64,000 nucleotides of DNA, taken from NCBI GenBank assembly GCA_037501455.1, contig CM074856.1, forward strand, positions 88,672,001 to 88,736,000, written 5' to 3'. A program made the translations under genes and the position numbers. The notes under the pieces were generated by a model, which saw only the letters and a program-made list of their open reading frames with translations, did not search any database and was not told the DNA's origin. Source of the stretch: Lantana camara (Eukaryota > Streptophyta > Magnoliopsida > Lamiales > Verbenaceae). Positions 1-11,742 of this stretch are shown one piece after another. Position 1 is the stretch's first letter, and each line of letters begins with the position of its first letter.

Positions 1-3000
1 TTTCTTCCAGGACATCTTTGGCCTGGTTGGGGCGGAGGCACCTCAGCGGCGGACCTGTGAATGATTTCTTGAACAATCTCCCTTCGTGGTCCAGCAGGTA
101 CAACAAGGAGCGATATTTCATCCGCCTTGCTTCTAAGCGGTTTTGGGGTAACGTTCCGTCCTTTAGGTAGGAAACTAAGCTATCCATCCAACATGGCCCC
201 TTCGAGTCGATCGAACCGATATCGATCCGTTCTGGGTCGATGACCCGACCGGGTGAGACGTGAAACGAAATGGTCCCGTCCCGGGTGCCTTGGAAGCCGT
301 TCGCGAGTTTGGATAGTGCATCGGCTCGCGTGTTTTCCTCACGGGGGACCTGCTCGATCCGAAATTCTTTGAATTTCGAGGCCAACTTTCTAACCATTTT
401 GAGATAATCCACCATCGATTCCTCCCTTGCTTCATACGTGCCGTTGACCTGACCCGCGATAAGCTGGGAGTCGGTCACGACGGCCAATCGGTCGACCCGA
501 TGTTCTGAAGCGAACTTTAGTCCTGCGATGAGTGCCTCGTATTCTGCTTCGTTATTAGTGGCCTTGAAGTCTAGGCGGACAGCAAAATCGAACTGTGTAC
601 CATCCGAACTGATTAGTGATATCCCCACCCCTCCCCCCTTGGAGGTCGATGAGCCGTCAACGTACATTGTCCAACTCAAGGGATCGGGGGCGTTCTTTGG
701 GGGCTTCGTGTTCTTTTCGACTAAAAAGTCAGCCAGAACCTGAGCTTGTTGGGCGAGGCGAGGTTGGAAAGTGATGTCATGCTCGCTTAGCTCCACCGCC
801 CATTTCATCATTCGCCCCGAGACATCGGGTTTGGACAAGACTTGTCTAAGGGGTTGGTCGGTTAGCACCCCGATCGGGTGCGCCTGGAAATAGGGTCGTA
901 ATTTTCGAGCCGCATGTGTCAACGCGAAGACAAACTTTTCGATCTCAAGGTAGTTTCGCTCTGCCCCATGTAGGATTTTGCTCAGATAATAGATGGACAT
1001 GTGTTTTCGATCCCTAATTGCGACGAGGACCGAACTAAAAGTTTCGTTGGAAAGGGAGAGATAGAGGTACAAGGTCTCCCCTTCGTTGGGCTTGGCCAAC
1101 AACGGTGGAGATGCCAGGTACTCTTTAAGTTGCTCAAAGGCTCTATCACACTCCTCATTCCATTCGAACTTTTTTAGGTTTCGTAATATCTTGAAGAAGG
1201 GCAGGTTCCGTTCAGATGATCGGGATATGAACCGATTTAGGGAAATGATCCGGCCGACCAAAGATTGGACTTGGCTTATGCAGTCGGGTCGAGGTATGAC
1301 CTGGATTGCCTTGATTTTTGCCGGGTTCGCTTCGATCCCCCGCTGGCTAACCATATAGCCGAGGAATTTTCCCCCTTCGACCCCAAAGGTGCATTTGTCT
1401 GGGTTAAGCTTCATACCGTACCCCCTGAGGATTTCAAACACTCGACCCAGGGGGCCGAGATGATCACACGCCTGTTTGCTCTTTACGATCATATCATCCA
1501 CGTAGACTTCCATCGTCTTCCCGATCTCTTCCTTAAACATCTTGTTCACCAACCTCTGGTAGGTCGCTCCGGCGTTTTTGAGACCGAACGACATTACTTT
1601 AAAACAATAAATGCCCTTGATTGCTATAAAAGCGGTGTGGGGTCGATCTTCGGGCGCCATGGAGATCTGATAGTATCCCTGAAAGGCGTCCATCATGCTC
1701 AGCATTTCACAGCCAGCTGTCGAATCGACGAGCTGATCGATCCGAGGGAGAGGGTAAGGGTCCTTTGGGCACGCTTTATTTAGATCCGTGAAATCGTTAC
1801 ACATTCTCCATTTACCCCCCGTCTTCTGTACCAAGACTACATTACATATCCAATCGACATATTGGGCCGGGGTCACGTAACCCGCATCGAGCAATTTATT
1901 GACCTCGGCCTCGATGATCTCGTTTCGTTCTTTGCTTTGAGTTCTTAGCTTCTGTTTTATGGGTCTGTGAGTGGGATCGAGATCGAGGCGATGGCAGATG
2001 ACCTTCGGGTCGATCCCTACAAGATCCTTCGCCGTCCACGCAAACACGTCTGCGTTTTCTTGGAGGAACTCAATCATCATCATCTCGTGTTGGGGGTTCA
2101 TGTTGGCCCCGATCTTCGTGGATTTGTTGCTGTCGTTCGGGTCGAGGGGTATGTGTTTCAAAGAATCCGAAGGCTCGATCCGACCTACTGCTTTCCTTTT
2201 TTGGGCTACGCGTGATCCTTCGGCGTCTACCTTGGGCGCAACGAGATCGAGATCCGAGCTCGTGTAAGTCTGGAGATCAAGGCATTCGCCCGCGTCTTTC
2301 TCCTTGTCTTTCGGTTCCTTAAGGGTGATCGCATAACATGCCCAGCTGTCCGGGACGTCACACTCCACTTCCCCGACCCCGTTAGGGGTTGGCATTTTCA
2401 ACTTCTGGTGGTAGGTGGAGATTATGGCTCTGAATTGAATGAGGCCGGGTCGACCGAAAATCATGTTGTAAGTGAGGGGCATGTTTACCACAACGTACTC
2501 GACCTCTTGGGTAACTCGCTGAGGCGATGTTCCCATCGAAGTGAGCAGTTTGATGCGCCCAAGCGGGACAACCTGGGATCCTCCAAAGACGGACAGAGGC
2601 GTTCGGATTGGATCTAATTTCAAGTTATGCAGTTTCATTTTTACAAGCGTAGAGTAAAGGATAATGTTCGTGCTACTTCCATTGTCAACAAGGCATTTGG
2701 TTACATTGTAATTAGCCACTCCCAAGGTCACCACCATCGGACAACTAGGCGTTTCACCCTCCCGATGTGGGCCAGAGTGGCTGTCATTTTCGCTAAAGCT
2801 AACCTCTTGCCTCTCCCACTCTTTGCTTTGCTCGATCTGGAGGACCTCCTCGCGCGGACCGTTGTATTCTCGAGCCGCCTTCCGGACGTTCTTCTTTCTG
2901 GCAGCGTTGGAATCACCGCCCTCGTGCCCCCCGGCGATCATGTAGATAGTGCCGTTAGTCGGGGGGTTGTCCTCGGTCCTCTCCAGGGGTTGCTTGCCGG

Positions 3001-4435
3001 TTCTCCTTGACGGGGACCGGGATCGATCTCGATCCCGAGACTGATCTTGGCTCCGACCGGCCTTCTCAGAATAGTGATCGATCTTGCGAACGAAGTCCTT
3101 CAGGTGCCCTCCTCGGGTGAGTCTTTCGATCTCGTCGCAGAGGGCGTTGCATTCCTCGGTGGTGTGACCCCATTGCTGATGGTATCCGTAATACTTCCCC
3201 GATTTCTGGGCTTTGGGGCCTTCCCGGATGGTCTTCGGCTTGTTCAAGAGTTTTTTGTCCATAACCGTGAAGATCTGTTGGACGGTCGTGTTGAGGGGGA
3301 TGTAGTTCCTCCGATCGATTTGGGCCGGCGGATCGATTTTGCCCTTCGATTTTTTCGGCTCAAACCCCTTTCGGGTCGGGGTTGACATCGACCCGTAGTG
3401 ATGACTTTCTGGAGCGGGCGAAGGAGCGGGCCCATGAGCTAACGCCATTTCCTCGACCCGCATGAAACCATGGGCGAGGTCTTGGATTTCGGTCAAGTTC
3501 TTGGGTCCGGCCCTAACTATCTCATTCGCCCACAGACGGTTGCGTAGCGCTCGATGGACAACCGGAAGCAGGGTGTCCATCGTCGGGTCCTCGACCCGAA
3601 CCACTTCCCTTGAGAATCGGGTGAAGAAGTCTCGAAGGGATTCCCCCTTTTCCTGTCGGAGGTTGTTGAGGTAAGAAGGAGGCAGTTTTTCCCCTGCCAT
3701 GGAGGAGAAGTGAGCAAGGAACCGATCGGTAAAGTGATTGTAGGTTCGAATGCATCGTGGCGGCAGGCGGATGAACCAGTCCTGCGCCGGGCCCGTTAGA
3801 GTGGTAACAAATATCTTGGCCCAAATCTGTTGCGGGTGGGCATGAAGCAACATTCTATTCTCGAAAGAAGTGACATGTTTTTCAGGATCGGTCGTCCCGT
3901 TGTACAGAGGCAACCCCGAGGGGATGCGATCCCCGTCGCAGGTTGTACGGAGAATATCCTCTGAGAATAGGGAGGCTTCCTCCCGATCGGATCGGTAGCG
4001 CAGTGGTCGACGGTTCAACCCAGCGCGTAGATCGACCTGCCTCTGGGAGATCATGGAACCTCGATCCCCCAGGCGGTCCTGAACCCACTTTCTTGGCGGA
4101 TCGATAAATCGATCCGGGCTGTTGCCCTGTCGGGCTGCGGCGATCCTAGCCGCCTCGTTGCGGGCCGATCGGGTGGGTATCTGGTTCCGCAAGTCGTCGT
4201 ACTCTTCATGGTCGTCGTCGACCGCTCGTTTGCCGCGATTCGCTCGGCTAGGATGTTCAGAATCCCCGTGGCCCTCCAACGGGACCTGTTTGCTTCCTCC
4301 CGCGGGCGGCAGGGGAGGTGCATATCCTTGGACCGGTCCCTGGCCTGCGCCCGTCTGGGGAGGGAGACCCCAGATGACCTGAACGGGTCCGCCGTTGAGC
4401 GGCTGGAGGTAATAGGGGACAGCGGATCCGTAAGT
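1..4435 (-). CDS. gag-pol: Tat-type gag-pol polyprotein (capsid, protease, RT, two RNases H), partial
   Basis: One frame is open from just after the TAA at 4436-4438 to the window edge, about 1,478 codons. It is easily missed because its stop lies outside the window. Domains in order (plus-strand positions): capsid-like gag around 3600-3900, with the motif DWFIRLPP; a zinc-knuckle remnant near 3147-3200 in which the first Cys is Tyr (KYYGYHQQWGHTTEEC); protease with DNGSS at 2672-2686; RT from about 1900, with YVDD at 1493-1504; a first RNase H near 850-1020; and the second RNase H with YVDGSS near 650, NNEAEYEAL near 540, VVTDSQL near 470 and NTRADALSKL near 320. The second RNase H keeps the D-E-D-D catalytic set. 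Integrase would follow off-window. The Cys-to-Tyr change may weaken RNA binding. A functional master copy elsewhere is likely. Confidence 0.9.
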
Positions 4436-4771
4436 TTATGCCGCGGGTCCCAGACCGCTGGCTATTACCGGGCTGGGGATGGTAGCTGGGCTCGCCCTTG
4501 GCAGCTCAGGGCGTCTCGGTTCCCGGCCCTCTACTTGGGCCTGCTCGATCTCAACCCTCCATTGATCGAGGAAGGTGTCAAGGTCGGCCTGCGTAATGGC
4601 GACCCTCAGCGCGGCCTCGGGTTGAGGCATGATCACACTGGCGCTGGGGCCAGCGATCTCGACGGCGGGGGGAGCAGTGGGGAGATGACCAAGCGGCGCG
4701 TTGGTGTCGTGCCTGCCTTTGGTGACCTCCTCCAAGTCCTCCTCCTGTCGGGTCTTCCTTGTGTTCACCAT
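4436..4771 (-). CDS. gag: N-terminal gag segment ending in an in-frame TAA
   Basis: The frame starts with MVNTRKTRQE, a start typical of Tat gag proteins, 59 bases after the primer binding site, so I take this ATG as the gag start. After 111 codons it meets TAA. The same frame then continues open for the whole polyprotein, so gag-pol is interrupted by one stop. A CAA-to-TAA transition would explain it, but programmed readthrough cannot be excluded from one copy. The segment is Pro-, Ala- and Glu-rich with no recognised domain, as is usual for the leader of these gags. Confidence 0.8.
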   Translation of the reverse strand: MVNTRKTRQEEDLEEVTKGRHDTNAPLGHLPTAPPAVEIAGPSASVIMPQPEAALRVAITQADLDTFLDQWRVEIEQAQVEGREPRRPELPRASPATIPSPVIASGLGPAA

Positions 4772-4829
4772 GATTGCAAGAAGAAAGAAAGTGTTTTACT
4801 CAAGATCGAGGTAGAGAGAAGTGTCGTGT

Positions 4830-4847
4830 TTCCCACAGACGGCGCCA
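4830..4847 (-). other. Primer binding site, tRNA-Asp-like
   Basis: On the minus strand the sequence is TGGCGCCGTCTGTGGGAA, three bases inside the LTR. Its first nine bases match the 3' end complement of tRNA-Asp, the primer type of Tat and Athila elements. The rest departs from the perfect tRNA-Asp match seen in the Athila element at 60606. Confidence 0.85.
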
Positions 4848-5120
4848 AACTGATCCGGCCCAAAAATGGTTTAGCTGAGTTAGAGGTCTAAGTGGCAATC
4901 TCGGGTCGATCAGTCAAGAATTTGTAACGTGGGCTCTTTAATCGATCTGAAAACACTTGAAACAAACGTGAGCTCAAAGGCCAAATTGGGGACTTGGGGT
5001 TTGACCCAAGTTTGGCACTCCGATGCTCAAGTCAATGGGAGAATTTTAGAGAGAGAAATAAATGCTGAGAAGTGAAATAAATGCTCTTAAAATTGCTTAC
5101 CAACTACTGTTCAAGACTTG

Positions 5121-5130
5121 GTATTTATAG
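5121..5130 (-). promoter_or_regulatory. TATA box of the Tat LTR
   Basis: CTATAAATAC on the minus strand lies about 270 bases upstream of the primer site, a normal place for a U3/R boundary. It is the only good TATA match in that part of the LTR. Transcription would run leftwards into gag. Confidence 0.65.
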
Positions 5131-5559
5131 TCAGGAGCATTTAACACAGTAGTGCGTGTACCGTGGCTATGCATTAAATGCTCTGCAGTCGATCGGTTCG
5201 TTTGTCGGACGCCTGAGCGGGTGCCTCGGGGTCGAGTGTACTTCATTTCCCTTTTGGGCGTAGACACGTACCGAAAGCATTAAATGCACTGTAGCGCATC
5301 TGGCCGTGGTGAATAGGGGAGTTACACGTGTCCCGACAAAGATGCTTTATGGCATCTTGTCGTCGGGTGACGTATGATCTCGATCCGAGAGATCGAGGTC
5401 AGGTGGGTCGCGATGAAGCATGTCCGTAGTGAGGAACCCGTTAGCGGGATCGAGTTTGACCCCAACCCTTGCGGGATAGGGACGCTTCATGCGTGGTTCC
5501 CATGCAGGAACAAGGATGGACCGCCCATTGCGGATTGGGGGACCGGATCGAGAAATTGA

Positions 5560-5990
5560 GGCGCAGGGCATCGGATCGATCCCCTAAGGCGTATGGGATC
5601 GGATCGATCCATTGAGCCTAGGGACCGGACCTGTCGTCCCTCAAGGCGTAGGGGATCGGTTCGATTCCTTGAGGCGTAATGGATAGGATCGATCACAAGG
5701 GTGTATGGGATTTGATCGATCCCTTGAGCCTAGGGACCGACCCGTCGTCCCTCAAGGCGTAAGGGATCGGATCGATCCCTTGAGGCGTAAGGGATCGGAT
5801 CGATCCGTAGGGTGTATGGGATCGGATCGGTCCCTTGAGCCTTGGGATCCGTTCGATCCGCTCTCAGGAAAGGGATCGATTCGATCCCTAGTGCCTAGGG
5901 ACCGGATCCGTCGTTTCTTGAGGAGTCGATCATAATCAGGGTTAGGGATCGAACTTGATCCGTTACGGCGTAGGGGATCAGGTTCGATCC
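5560..5990. repeat. Imperfect tandem array in the Tat U3
   Basis: About ten imperfect units of 30-45 bases contain GGATCGGATCGATCC followed by CTTGAGGCGTAAG or CTTGAGCCTAGGG variants. The GATCGATC core is palindromic. Such arrays in U3 often act as enhancer or methylation-rich sequence; that role is inferred here. Confidence 0.8.
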
Positions 5991-6091
5991 GTTGATCCGT
6001 TGGCGCGGGGACCGTGGTCCGCTTGAGGTGGCGAGATGTCCACGTGGCTTCCTCTAAGGCGTGCCACGTGGCTCGACCATTTTATGCCACA

Positions 6092-6602
6092 TCAGTTTCC
6101 ATAATTCCAAAGCATAAGTCAAAAATCCCAAGAGTACTAAGTATAAAATGTACACATGAGACCAAAATGCATCCTATCCCGACTTATACGACCAAGTATG
6201 ACTCAACAGACGCTCTTCCCTGCATATCATGAGCTCAAAAGAACCTGTCACCTGAAAAGATAAAAGAGGGGTCAGTCCACCGACTGAGTGAGGGGGCTAA
6301 CGCACACCCACACACTATATATAATAGAGCAAAGCATATATTAAAAGGGGGGAATCATGAACCGAGAATAGGGTTTGCATACCAAAGCATTTTCAAAGGA
6401 AAGCTAATACATATACTTATACTTAGTCAAAACGGTTCATAAAAGCTATCCCCGTTTCACAATTCCAAGATATAAATCATAATGCTCGAGGGAGTAATGA
6501 GCTTCCAACCTTACCTCCCATGTTAACATAAGAAAACCGAAATCATATATAATCATCCACCAAAATCCGAGATAGAAGGGCTACCTAAACCCTAACTATC
6601 CA
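6092..6602 (-). repeat. Element D 3' LTR, U5 part (truncated)
   Basis: In minus sense this has the conserved LTR tail: CTCACTCAGTC, a short hairpin with GACTG (6273-6286), a pyrimidine run and TTTTCAG. It continues past solo LTR B at 9374. The far end of U5 is missing because the Tat LTR abuts it. No gene is seen here. Confidence 0.6.
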
Positions 6603-6802
6603 TGTAACGACCCGTGTCTTCGTTCCAAGTACGCTCGCCAAACGTGTGAGTTTGAGTGTTAGAATTGTGGGTATGCTTTAGGAATTACGTGACTTAATTG
6701 CCTATTTTCCTAAGTGTTTATTTTAATTGTAATCTTATTTCATTTCATTTCATCTTTTTTATTATTCTAACATATGCATATTTCATACATTCCTATTATA
6801 AC

Positions 6803-6841
<39 letters not shown>

Positions 6842-7522
6842 CTTACCTACACTAATACACTCACATGTAATATATAGGTATATATTAATGAGCACTGAGT
6901 TGATTATATACATATAATATATATAATATCTACTTTATGGCTTTATATATATATACATTATATCTATACTTGTATTACATTACATACATTATACATATAT
7001 CACATTGCAAGACACACACACTCATCACGATTCTTTCTCCATCACTCACACACACATTTGATCACAAGCAAGAAGAAGAAGGAAGATCAATCCATCAAGC
7101 ATCATCATCACCATCAAGATCATCTCCTCTATTTCATCATCTACATTCCATTTCTTTCTTCCCAAGGTTGGTAATGGTATATTATGAGATGGATTATGTT
7201 GAATAGTTAGGGCTTTGTGATTTGGATGAGTTTTTTTGATCTTGAGCATGAATATGTGATCATACTTGGGTGAATCTTTGAACTTATTACATGAACACTT
7301 TGGTTAATTGGTTATTGGATGATATGGTTTATATGAGCTTTGTTTGATGGATCTAAGTGCCTAAATGATGGATATATGTGTTGTAATTGAAGTATTAGAT
7401 GTATATTGATGTTATGTGCTAGTTTTGGGTTGCTTAATTGATGTTGGTTGGTGTTGGGAAGGTTGGGAGTCCATTTCCGAGCCATACCCTGTTTTTCCCT
7501 TGTTTTTTCACCCAGTAACATG

Positions 7523-7644
7523 CCAAACGCCCGTTTGGCTCCTTAGTTCATTTACCAAACGCCCGTGTGAGATGCTACTGCATCAACAGACGGTTTCCAA
7601 ACGCCCGTTTCTGTTTTCAGTTCATTTTGTAAACGCCCGTTTAC
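7523..7644. repeat. Palindrome cluster, AAACGCCCGTTT type
   Basis: Four copies of AAACGCCCG lie within 122 bases (7523, 7555, 7597, 7629). The first and last extend into different outer pairs, CCAAACGCCCGTTTGG and GTAAACGCCCGTTTAC, so the symmetry is kept while the bases change. Copy 2 has decayed to CGTGTG on its right side. Confidence 0.85.
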
Positions 7645-8616
7645 CCCTCAAACGAACTTCGATTGACCTCATTTTTGAACTGTTAGAAACCCATTGACTT
7701 CTAGAACACTCTCCAATTAGAATTATCTCAATATCATTTTTATATTGTGAGATATGATCAATTCTTTTTGGTGTTGCCATTTTACCGGAAATCTGCGTTA
7801 ACCCAACTTCGGACCTATGCCATTTTCACTCCGCTTTGAACTAGAATTCGAGCCATATATTCTTGGAAGATCTATTTGTCTACTTTGATATCCAACAAAC
7901 AAAACTCCATTTCAACTTCTAGAAATCATGATATTCCCAATTTTCCACAGCTTGCGCATTTCCAAAAATTGTCAACTTTTGCCAAACTTCGCCAAAACAC
8001 CTCTTCTTGCATTTCTTTCACTCCCTTGGCTCCCGTATGTAATTTATATGAAGTATATGCTTGATTAACCATTACTTGAAGCATTAATCATGCATGAACA
8101 TTCTCATGAATTATAATTATCATCCTTCCATATCATGAGCATGTCATTCGTCGATTACTTGGTTCATTTGTCTAAAGTCTTATGTGCACTCGTGTTTCTT
8201 GCACAGAGCTCGATCCGGTGGAGGAGCAGGGTCCATAGGCTTCTCGTATCCTTTCTCTTTTGGTCAAGGTGAGGTTTTTTTTTAGTTATTTTAGAACCTT
8301 AATACCTTGTGTGATCTTTTAAGCCAAAATGTAGTAATAGATGTATACTTTGGAAAATGGTTCATGTATGAAAGGTTTTCAAACATTTTATGAAAATCCT
8401 TTTGGTGAGAATCACGAACGTATTATTGGGCTCGGGGAAATATGTGAATGGAGACCGGTACGACATTGGGTCGTCGGATAAGCCATTGCATATAGTACCC
8501 TTTGAGAATATCCTCGCGCGACTTTGGTGGCAGGAAGGCGGGATATTCTTGAGCCGGTGATTAACCCGCCTAAGGAGCGGGAAGGAGTCATGAGCCCCCG
8601 TCTCGAAACGTCACGA

Positions 8617-8645
8617 GGTGGTAGGGCCTTGCAAACCCTTCCACC
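8617..8645 (+). other. GC-rich LTR hairpin (LTR B)
   Basis: Outer stem GGTGG/CCACC and inner stem AGGG/CCCT are separated by a T-T mismatch, with a short loop containing TTGCAA. A purine run (GAGAAAGAAGG) follows. The same architecture with different bases occurs in LTRs E, I, J and the LARD. Confidence 0.7.
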
Positions 8646-9635
8646 GCCCCAGAGAAAGAAGGATGGAAAATTATGTTTGCTCACGTCACGATCATGAATA
8701 TGAATATGTTAACGATTTGAATATGAATGCATGAAGGCTTAATAATGTTTTCAAATACACTATGGGAGTAAGGTTGGTGAATTGCCCCCTCGCCGGGCCA
8801 CGTTAAACTATGTTTTGATAAATAATAATTTGTTATTCGTAATTCCGAGCAATGCCTTTCTCAAATTACCCACTTGGGATTTTCTAACACTTTACTCGAG
8901 ATTATGGATTGCATGCGCATGTGATATATGTATATTGCCCCTCACTCAGTCCTAGGACTGACACTCCACATTGTTTTTGGACTTTTTCAGGTCGAGCTAG
9001 GCGGGGAGTTAAAGTCGTCTTGGAGTCTTTACTTTCGAGTCCTAGCTTGTCTTTCCTTTAGAATATCATACTTATACTTTCATTATGTAATATTTTCTTT
9101 TTTTGGGAGAATTATTGTATTTATATGTGGTGGTCGGGATGGCCTTTGATTGTATAACTTAATTATGTGTTAATTATGTATCTATGCTTCTGCTTTATGT
9201 TATTGCATCGTTGGTTTTAATTGGTTAAGGGCTAGCCACGCTTAGCTAGGTTTTGTTTTTATTTGTCACTTGTTCGCCACATGTTTGGTTTATGTATGAA
9301 AATTAATTTCATGCATGGATTAGACTAGTGGTGCGGGGGATGTGACACCTTACGATGCGGGTGTTACAATCCATACATAACATAACCTCGAGGGGTAGAG
9401 ATCCCACTACGAGTCCTTCCCGGTTTTTACACCGCGAGCACCGAAGAGTACGCCTTCCCCAAACTCCCAGGGTCGCGCGTGACACTTCGGATCATATGGA
9501 AACTATGCTAAGGAGTGATGATCCCGACGGCTCGATACCGTTTCGGGTGTCCTTGCTCATAGCTCCGGGGTCCAAACATACAGAACATAACATATATATA
9601 CCAATGTTTCATGGCTAAACTCGCTTACATATCAT

Positions 9636-9717
9636 AACATAGCATATCATATCATATCATATCATATCATAACATATCATCTCATCTCATATCATATCAT
9701 ATCATATCATATCATAA
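9636..9717. repeat. ATATC-type microsatellite
   Basis: Runs of the 5-base unit CATAT/ATATC with a few CATCT variants lie inside D's LTR. Confidence 0.9.
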
Positions 9718-10522
9718 GGGTTTCAAAACTCAGCTTATATACGCTCGTATACAGACTTTCAAAATCCGAAGGTGTTCATAAGATCATAACATATCATACT
9801 TAGCACATATTTAACTATATATATATTGGCCTCAACACCGAGACCGGGAACCTCCTCTGTGAGAAACAAACACAAAAGCCGAGACTTAGACTCAGTTATG
9901 TACCAAATAGACGCACGGCGATGCGAATGTATGTAACTTCTATACATAATGCAACAATTAAGTCATTCAAGGTTGTAAAACGTATAACTCATATTAAATT
10001 AATTCATAAAATTAAACCAATAGTTATAACATATCATATAACAAGTTAATATTGTAAACCAATCAAATCATAAATTAAAATAAGGCTTATAACAAGTATC
10101 ACTCATTTTAAATCAACTTTATAAATTAGAACAAGGTTTATAAAATATCATATATTAAATTAATATTATACACAAATAATAATCAAGACTAAAAGCCTAT
10201 TATATAATTAATGTTATAATAGCTAATAAACAAAATAGGAAAAGAAAGGAAAGCAAATTAAATTGGCAAAGGAATATGCATTCAATTACCCACACATGCA
10301 CATGCACAAATTCATGAAATGTGCAGCAAATAGAATGTTCATGCATGCACATTAATATTCCATGCACACAACACTTACTTCATGCAACCACGTACACACA
10401 CATGCATGCATACCATATAATTTCATGCACAAAATAATTAATTCATGCAGCAGGGATGGGGGAAAAATCTTAACACAAAGTGTCCCCGCCCAGGGAAGGG
10501 CGTGCAGAATGTTTTTGCACAA

Positions 10523-10575
10523 GTGTCCCCGCCCGGGGACACTCTCAATACAAAATCTCCCCGCCAGGGGGAGAT
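10523..10575. repeat. Palindromes of LTR D, CCCCGCCCGGGG type
   Basis: GTGTCCCCGCCCGGGGACAC (10523) is a near-perfect 20-base palindrome. ATCTCCCCGCC...GGGGGAGAT (10555-10575) is a second with different outer bases. A third, decayed copy starts at 10480. The partner LTR has only eroded versions near 43290-43355. Confidence 0.8.
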
Positions 10576-11729
10576 CGTTACAGCAGGTAAGGAGCAGCAA
10601 CAGCAGGGTTGGTGCGTGGGAAATAAAACACAGGCAACAACAACTATAACAAGCAGCAAATGAGCACAAAAATCGGGCCTATTCATGCATAATTCAAGCA
10701 ACAAACACCACAAAAATAGCAGCTCAATCACGCAGCAACAAGGAGACCATGACAGCAGTTCATTCTTGCATAAATCCACCATTAAGACAACTGAAATGAA
10801 GGGGAAAACAGGGCAACAATGCAGCACAGCAGGAGCAGAAAATAGCACAACATATTAGGTCTAAAACTCATGTATTTCCTATGCTAAAACATCATAATTC
10901 AGTCACCAAATGAGCAGCAACAAGAAGCAGCGTGTAGCAGTCCAATTCAGCCCCAAAACCACTCATTTTTCATTCATAAACTCAAGAGCATTAATGGTAC
11001 AAGTTAATATACTCATCTACCATGAATTTAATGCAAAGAAACAACATAAAGAAGTATAAATGAACTCATTTCAAGCCATAAAACTCAAGATATGCACATG
11101 TAGAGCAAGTATTCAAAATTTGATGAAAACCTAACTATTCAACCATCTCTTCACTCATGCATATAAACAAAAATATAAGGCACAAAATAGAACTTAAATC
11201 GAAGCATGAATCACGAGGAACATGGATCTTACCTTGGATCGTTGAGGATCGAAAGGAGCTAAAAGATCTTGAGCAAAAATGGAAGTAGAAGATGATGAAT
11301 AGTGAAGTTCTTCTTTTCTCGCTCCAAAGCTGCTTTGTCTCATGTGAAATGAAGGAAAAAAGAAAGGAAATGACTGATATTTGGCTTAGAAATCAGTTCC
11401 AAAAGTGAAGGTAAGGTAATTTCTCAATTTCCGGATCAAATGGGTAGAAAATGGCTTCGTCGGAGGTTTAAACGACACTGAAAAATTAAAAGGTTAATTC
11501 CATTACATCCGAATCGTCGATTCAAGTTAAATGGAAAAGACGGATCTCTAATCCGAGTTTCGTAACTCAAGATATGAATTAAAGAAGTTCAAGGGGTCCT
11601 ATTTTCAAATAGGTCACTAAACTTTCAAAAAGTGTCAAAAAGGCCCAAAGCCTATTTTCAATTTAGTCCTCAAACATTAAAACTCACACGTGGCACAAAC
11701 CTGTATGTTCGGACGAATGGGGTGTCACA

Positions 11730-11742
11730 ACCTCCCCCCCTT
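11730..11742 (-). other. Polypurine tract of element D
   Basis: On the minus strand AAGGGGGGGAGGT lies immediately before the LTR start TGTGACACC. This is the plus-strand priming site position and shows that the LTR to its left is the 3' LTR. Confidence 0.8.

Larger units (their letters stand above)
1..6091 (-). mobile_element. Tat-lineage Ty3/gypsy LTR retrotransposon, 5' part
   Basis: On the minus strand the order is LTR, primer binding site, gag, protease, reverse transcriptase and RNase H, as expected for Ty3/gypsy. A second, plant-type RNase H follows the RT-RNase H, which is the hallmark of the Tat/Ogre branch. Integrase and the 3' LTR lie beyond the left edge. The coding frame is nearly undamaged and rich in CpG (many GATCGA and TCGACC strings), so I infer a young insertion. 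The right border abuts the U5 part of element D, so this copy probably inserted into D's LTR. The target duplication cannot be checked because the left end is missing. Confidence 0.9.
4851..6091 (-). repeat. 5' LTR of the Tat element
   Basis: In minus-strand sense it begins TGTGGCATAAAATGG and ends GGCCGGATCA, giving TG...CA ends. The inner border is fixed by the primer site three bases away. The outer border is inferred from the TG dinucleotide and the change to unrelated sequence. U3 holds a GC-rich tandem array and the TATA box lies about 280 bases from the inner end. No partner LTR is in the window, so the outer border is provisional. Confidence 0.7.
6603..9368 (+). mobile_element. Solo LTR 'B' of a gypsy element
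   Basis: The LTR runs from TGTAACGACCCG to GCGGGTGTTACA and is flanked by the identical 5-bp duplication atcca (6598-6602 and 9369-9373). There is no primer site, coding sequence or second LTR, so it is a solo LTR left by LTR-LTR recombination. It shows the shared chromovirus-like LTR plan: palindrome cluster at 7523-7644, acceptor-like AG at 8205-8206, donor-like GT at 8269, GC-rich hairpin at 8617-8645, CAGTC/GACTG hairpin at 8947-8960, AG at 8989-8990 and CGAGCTAGGCGGG just after. It inserted into D's LTR. Confidence 0.92.
9374..11729 (-). repeat. Element D 3' LTR, main part
   Basis: In minus sense it starts TGTGACACCCCATTCG, directly after a polypurine tract. Its partner copy at 41563-44512 is clearly the same sequence with scattered changes. 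Recognisable parts (minus sense) are a donor-like AAGGTAAG at about 11232, a palindrome cluster at 10523-10575, and the conserved CGCCGTGCGTCTATTTGG block ending near 9905. The TG start and polypurine tract fix this end; the other end is lost. Confidence 0.82.

Noticed and set aside
1265..1783. 172-codon plus-strand ORF
   Set aside because: It is antisense to the RT domain of the Tat element, whose minus-strand frame has all expected motifs.
4208..4891. 227-codon plus-strand ORF
   Set aside because: Antisense to Tat gag and running into the primer site and LTR; no recognisable domain.
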